A stretch of DNA of 15,999 nucleotides from JBBSMX01 sp038232935 (GTDB lineage: Bacteria; Bacteroidota; Rhodothermia; Rhodothermales; JANQRZ01), in NCBI GenBank assembly GCA_038232935.1, contig JBBSMX010000098.1, forward strand, positions 1 to 15,999, written 5' to 3'. The notes below the pieces were generated by a model. The model did not search any database, was not told the DNA's origin, and worked only from the letters and a program-made list of their open reading frames with translations. Positions 14,028-15,999 of this stretch are shown here, piece by piece; the stretch's first letter is position 1, and every line of letters begins with the position of its first letter. Made by a program: the position numbers and the translations under genes.

Positions 14028-15862
14028 TCCTTCGGGGAGGCGATGAGGACGAGGTCGCTCTCGACCCGCTCGGTGCGGGCGACGACGAGCGTGCGCCCGT
14101 CCGGCGTCGCCGTCAGGCCGACTTCGCGCAGCGGGACGCCGTTGGCGAGGAAGGCGACCTCGACCATCCCCGTAGTCAGGTTCATGAGCTGGATGCGCAC
14201 GTCTTCCTCACTCCGATCCACCCAGAACAGGCCGGTCTCGGTGACGGTCCAGTTGCCCCAATCCAGCGCAGATAGGCCCTCGGTCACGAGGCGCGCCCGG
14301 CCGCCTTCGACGGGCATCGTCCAGAGGCCCGGTTCGAAGTAGCGCGTGAAATACAGCGTCCGTCCGTCGGGCGATTCCATCGCGGCGAAGCCTTTGTCGG
14401 TGGTGACCTGCACGGGCGGGCCTCCGGCAACGGGCACTTTCCAGACCTCCCATCTGCCGCTGCGGTCAGAGCCGAAGTAGATCCAGCGCCCGTCGCGCGA
14501 GGGGCGCGGTGCGACGTCGTAGCCCGCCGCATCGGTGACCGGCTGCGGCGTGCCTCCGGCTGCCCCGACGATGGAGATGCCGGCTTGGCCTTCGCGCTGC
14601 ACCTCAAAGACGATCCGCTCGCCGTCCGGGAGCCAAGCAGGCGCGCCGAGGCCCGTTCCGCCGAAGTCCGTCAGCCGGAGCGGCTCCGACCCGTCGCGGC
14701 GTGCGACCCATAGCTCGGGGGTGCCGGAGCGGTCTGAGACGAACGCGAGCCGCGTGCCGTCGGGCGAGAGGGCGGGTTCCCGGTCGGCACCCGAGGAAAC
14801 GATGAGGGGACGAGTCCTGAACGCTCCGTCCTCGGCTTGCGTGGCTTCCCAGAGGTTCACCTCGATGGTCCACGACTCGACAACGGTGCGGCCCGCCTGG
14901 ACGGTGAGGGCACCGGGGTCGCGCAGGCCGGGTGCGTCGGCGCGTTCGAGCGGGCCGCCCTCAATAGGCACGCGCCACAGGCTGATGGTGCCCTCGCGGC
15001 GCGTCGAAAAGATGAGGCGGCGGCCATCCGTGTCCCACGCGAATCCACGGATTCGACCCTGCTCGTGTGTGACGCGGATGGGTTCGCTACGCTCTGGATC
15101 CAGGAGGTAGAGATCTTCGCCGCCGCGCTGGCTGTGCCGGACGAACGCGACCGTCCCGTCCGGGCCGAGGGCCGGGCCGAGGTCGCCGAGTGCGCCTGCT
15201 GGAGGTGCGGTGAGGGCACGGCGTTCGCCCGTGGCGAGGTCGAGGCGCAGGAGTTGATACGGGGCCGTCGTGGTGTCCCGGTCCACGACGAGCACGGCGT
15301 CACCGTCCGGCGTCCATGCGAGCCCGTACGGCGAAACCGATGCCTCGGCCCGGCGGCGCGGCGTCCCGCCGAGCACGGGCATCGTATAGACGTGGCATCG
15401 AAGATCGAGACAGCGGAGGAACGTGAGGGTCTGCCCGTCCGGCCCCCACGTCGGCAGGATATCGCTGGCGCGGGCGTCCGTGAGCTGGCGTGGCGTTTCT
15501 GCTTCCAGGTCTTGCACGAAGAGGTGATAGAACGTGCTGTCGCGGGCGAGGGCCGAGAAGGCGAGCCGCTGCCCGGCGGGGTCCAGCGCCGGATACCGCT
15601 CGATCCCGGCTGCACGCGTGACCGGCCGAACCGAGGGCACGGCGTCAGGGAGCGGTCCACGCCGGGCGAGGAGCGCGAGGGCGGTGAGGAGCAGGGCTGC
15701 ACCGATGCCGACCACGAAAAGGGCAGAACGGCGGGTTGTGACGTGCGGTGCGGCAAAATCAGGGCGGGCCGCTACGTCGGCTAGTCCCACGGGGGCGACG
15801 AGCCGGTAGCCCGTGCGCGGGATCGTCTCGATGTAGGCCGGGCGGCGGGCGTCGTCGCCTAG
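14024..15862 (-). pseudogene. CadC-type winged-helix/PD40-propeller regulator, N-terminus cut off by an IS
   Basis: About 612 residues remain. The first, LGDDARRPAYIETIPRTGYRLVAPV, are the end of an OmpR/CadC-type winged helix (the wing motif 'YIETxPxxGYRL'). They run into a single membrane segment (~45-68, SALFVVGIGAALLLTALALLA) and then a periplasmic TolB-like propeller with about ten PD40 repeats, for example ALSPDGTRLAFVSDRSG, PAWLPDGERIVFEV and PRPSRDGRWIYFGSDRSG. Intact members bind DNA in the cytoplasm and sense something outside. Here the homology stops at 15862, where sequence unlike the family begins and an IS5-type transposase gene follows on the other strand; recognition helix and start codon are gone. 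A GTG at 15790 could still start a fragment with the anchor and propeller but no DNA-binding domain. Two Cys in RCLDLRCHVY may form a disulfide. Stop codon overlaps that of the DUF3037 gene. Confidence 0.85.
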
Positions 15863-15999
15863 GGCTTGTACGGAAACCCTGAGCGGTGCGACCTTCGGCG
15901 TCCTCCTTCCACGCCGCCCATGCGACGCTACGAACTCGCCGATGCCCAGTGGGACGCCATCGCCCCGCTGCTCCCCTCCGCCGCGAAGACCGGGCGCCC
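15863..15999 (+). mobile_element. Left part of an IS5-family insertion sequence (continues beyond window)
   Basis: The family similarity of the disrupted regulator ends at CTAG (15859-15862). The following bases, GGCTTGTACGGAAACC..., resemble an IS5-type terminal inverted repeat, and a transposase gene begins 57 bases further on. CTAG or its central TA may be the duplicated target. The right end lies outside, so the inverted repeat and the duplication cannot be confirmed here. Confidence 0.75.
15920..15999 (+). CDS. IS5-family transposase, N-terminal fragment
   Basis: Only the first 26 residues are in the window: MRRYELADAQWDAIAPLLPS, then AAKTGRP. The pattern 'YELxDxQWxxIxPLLP...GRP' is the conserved start of transposases of the IS5 family (IS427-like groups, which often make the enzyme by frameshift from two frames). 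The gene runs off the right edge, so catalytic DDE residues cannot be seen and integrity is unknown. It is transcribed opposite to the gene it interrupts. Confidence 0.85.
   Translation, partial: MRRYELADAQWDAIAPLLPSAAKTGR

Overview
The window is about two-thirds GC and densely coded on both strands. It looks like a chromosomal segment of a high-GC member of the Bacteroidota/Rhodothermota branch. The reasons are an adjacent SusC-like TonB receptor and SusD-like lipoprotein, a LytTR response regulator, a LemA/TPM-domain pair, few Shine-Dalgarno sequences, and a one-component regulator with a winged helix, a membrane segment and a PD40 propeller. This placement rests on gene content only. No rRNA, tRNA, CRISPR array or phage gene was recognised.

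Layout, left to right. (1) At 1-1572 is the C-terminal half of a large FAD/Fe-S dehydrogenase of the D-lactate/glycolate type; an in-frame stretch of nested inverted repeats (730-850) lies between its Fe-S and CCG domains. (2) At 1625-2176, on the minus strand, is a small outer-membrane beta-barrel protein in a more AT-rich patch. (3) At 2434-6434 is an envelope-maintenance cluster on the plus strand: LemA, a TPM-domain protein with a Gly-rich tail, a small TPR protein, a secreted protein with three LysM domains and an RlpA-like barrel, and the membrane protease HtpX. (4) At 6595-7369 is a LytTR response regulator whose receiver domain is broken by a one-base frameshift in a CT repeat. (5) At 7370-7767 is a 398-base non-coding stretch with one strong hairpin. 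(6) At 7768-12172 is the SusC/SusD-like uptake pair, separated by a perfect 28-bp palindrome and followed by a hairpin terminator. (7) At 12296-12661, minus strand, is a VOC-fold protein. (8) At 12775-14027 is a translationally coupled pair: a HipA-like kinase and a DUF3037 protein. (9) At 14024-15862, minus strand, is a CadC-type winged-helix/PD40 regulator cut off near its DNA-binding domain by an IS5-family insertion sequence, whose left part fills 15863-15999 and runs out of the window.

Functional picture. The cluster at 2434-6434 fits cell-envelope quality control and peptidoglycan handling. The SusCD pair is an uptake system for an unknown ligand, with no degradative enzymes beside it. 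The HipA-like/DUF3037 pair is the best candidate here for a system whose biology is poorly described. Two regulators appear damaged, one by frameshift and one by IS insertion, so this stretch is undergoing gene decay or assembly errors need excluding.
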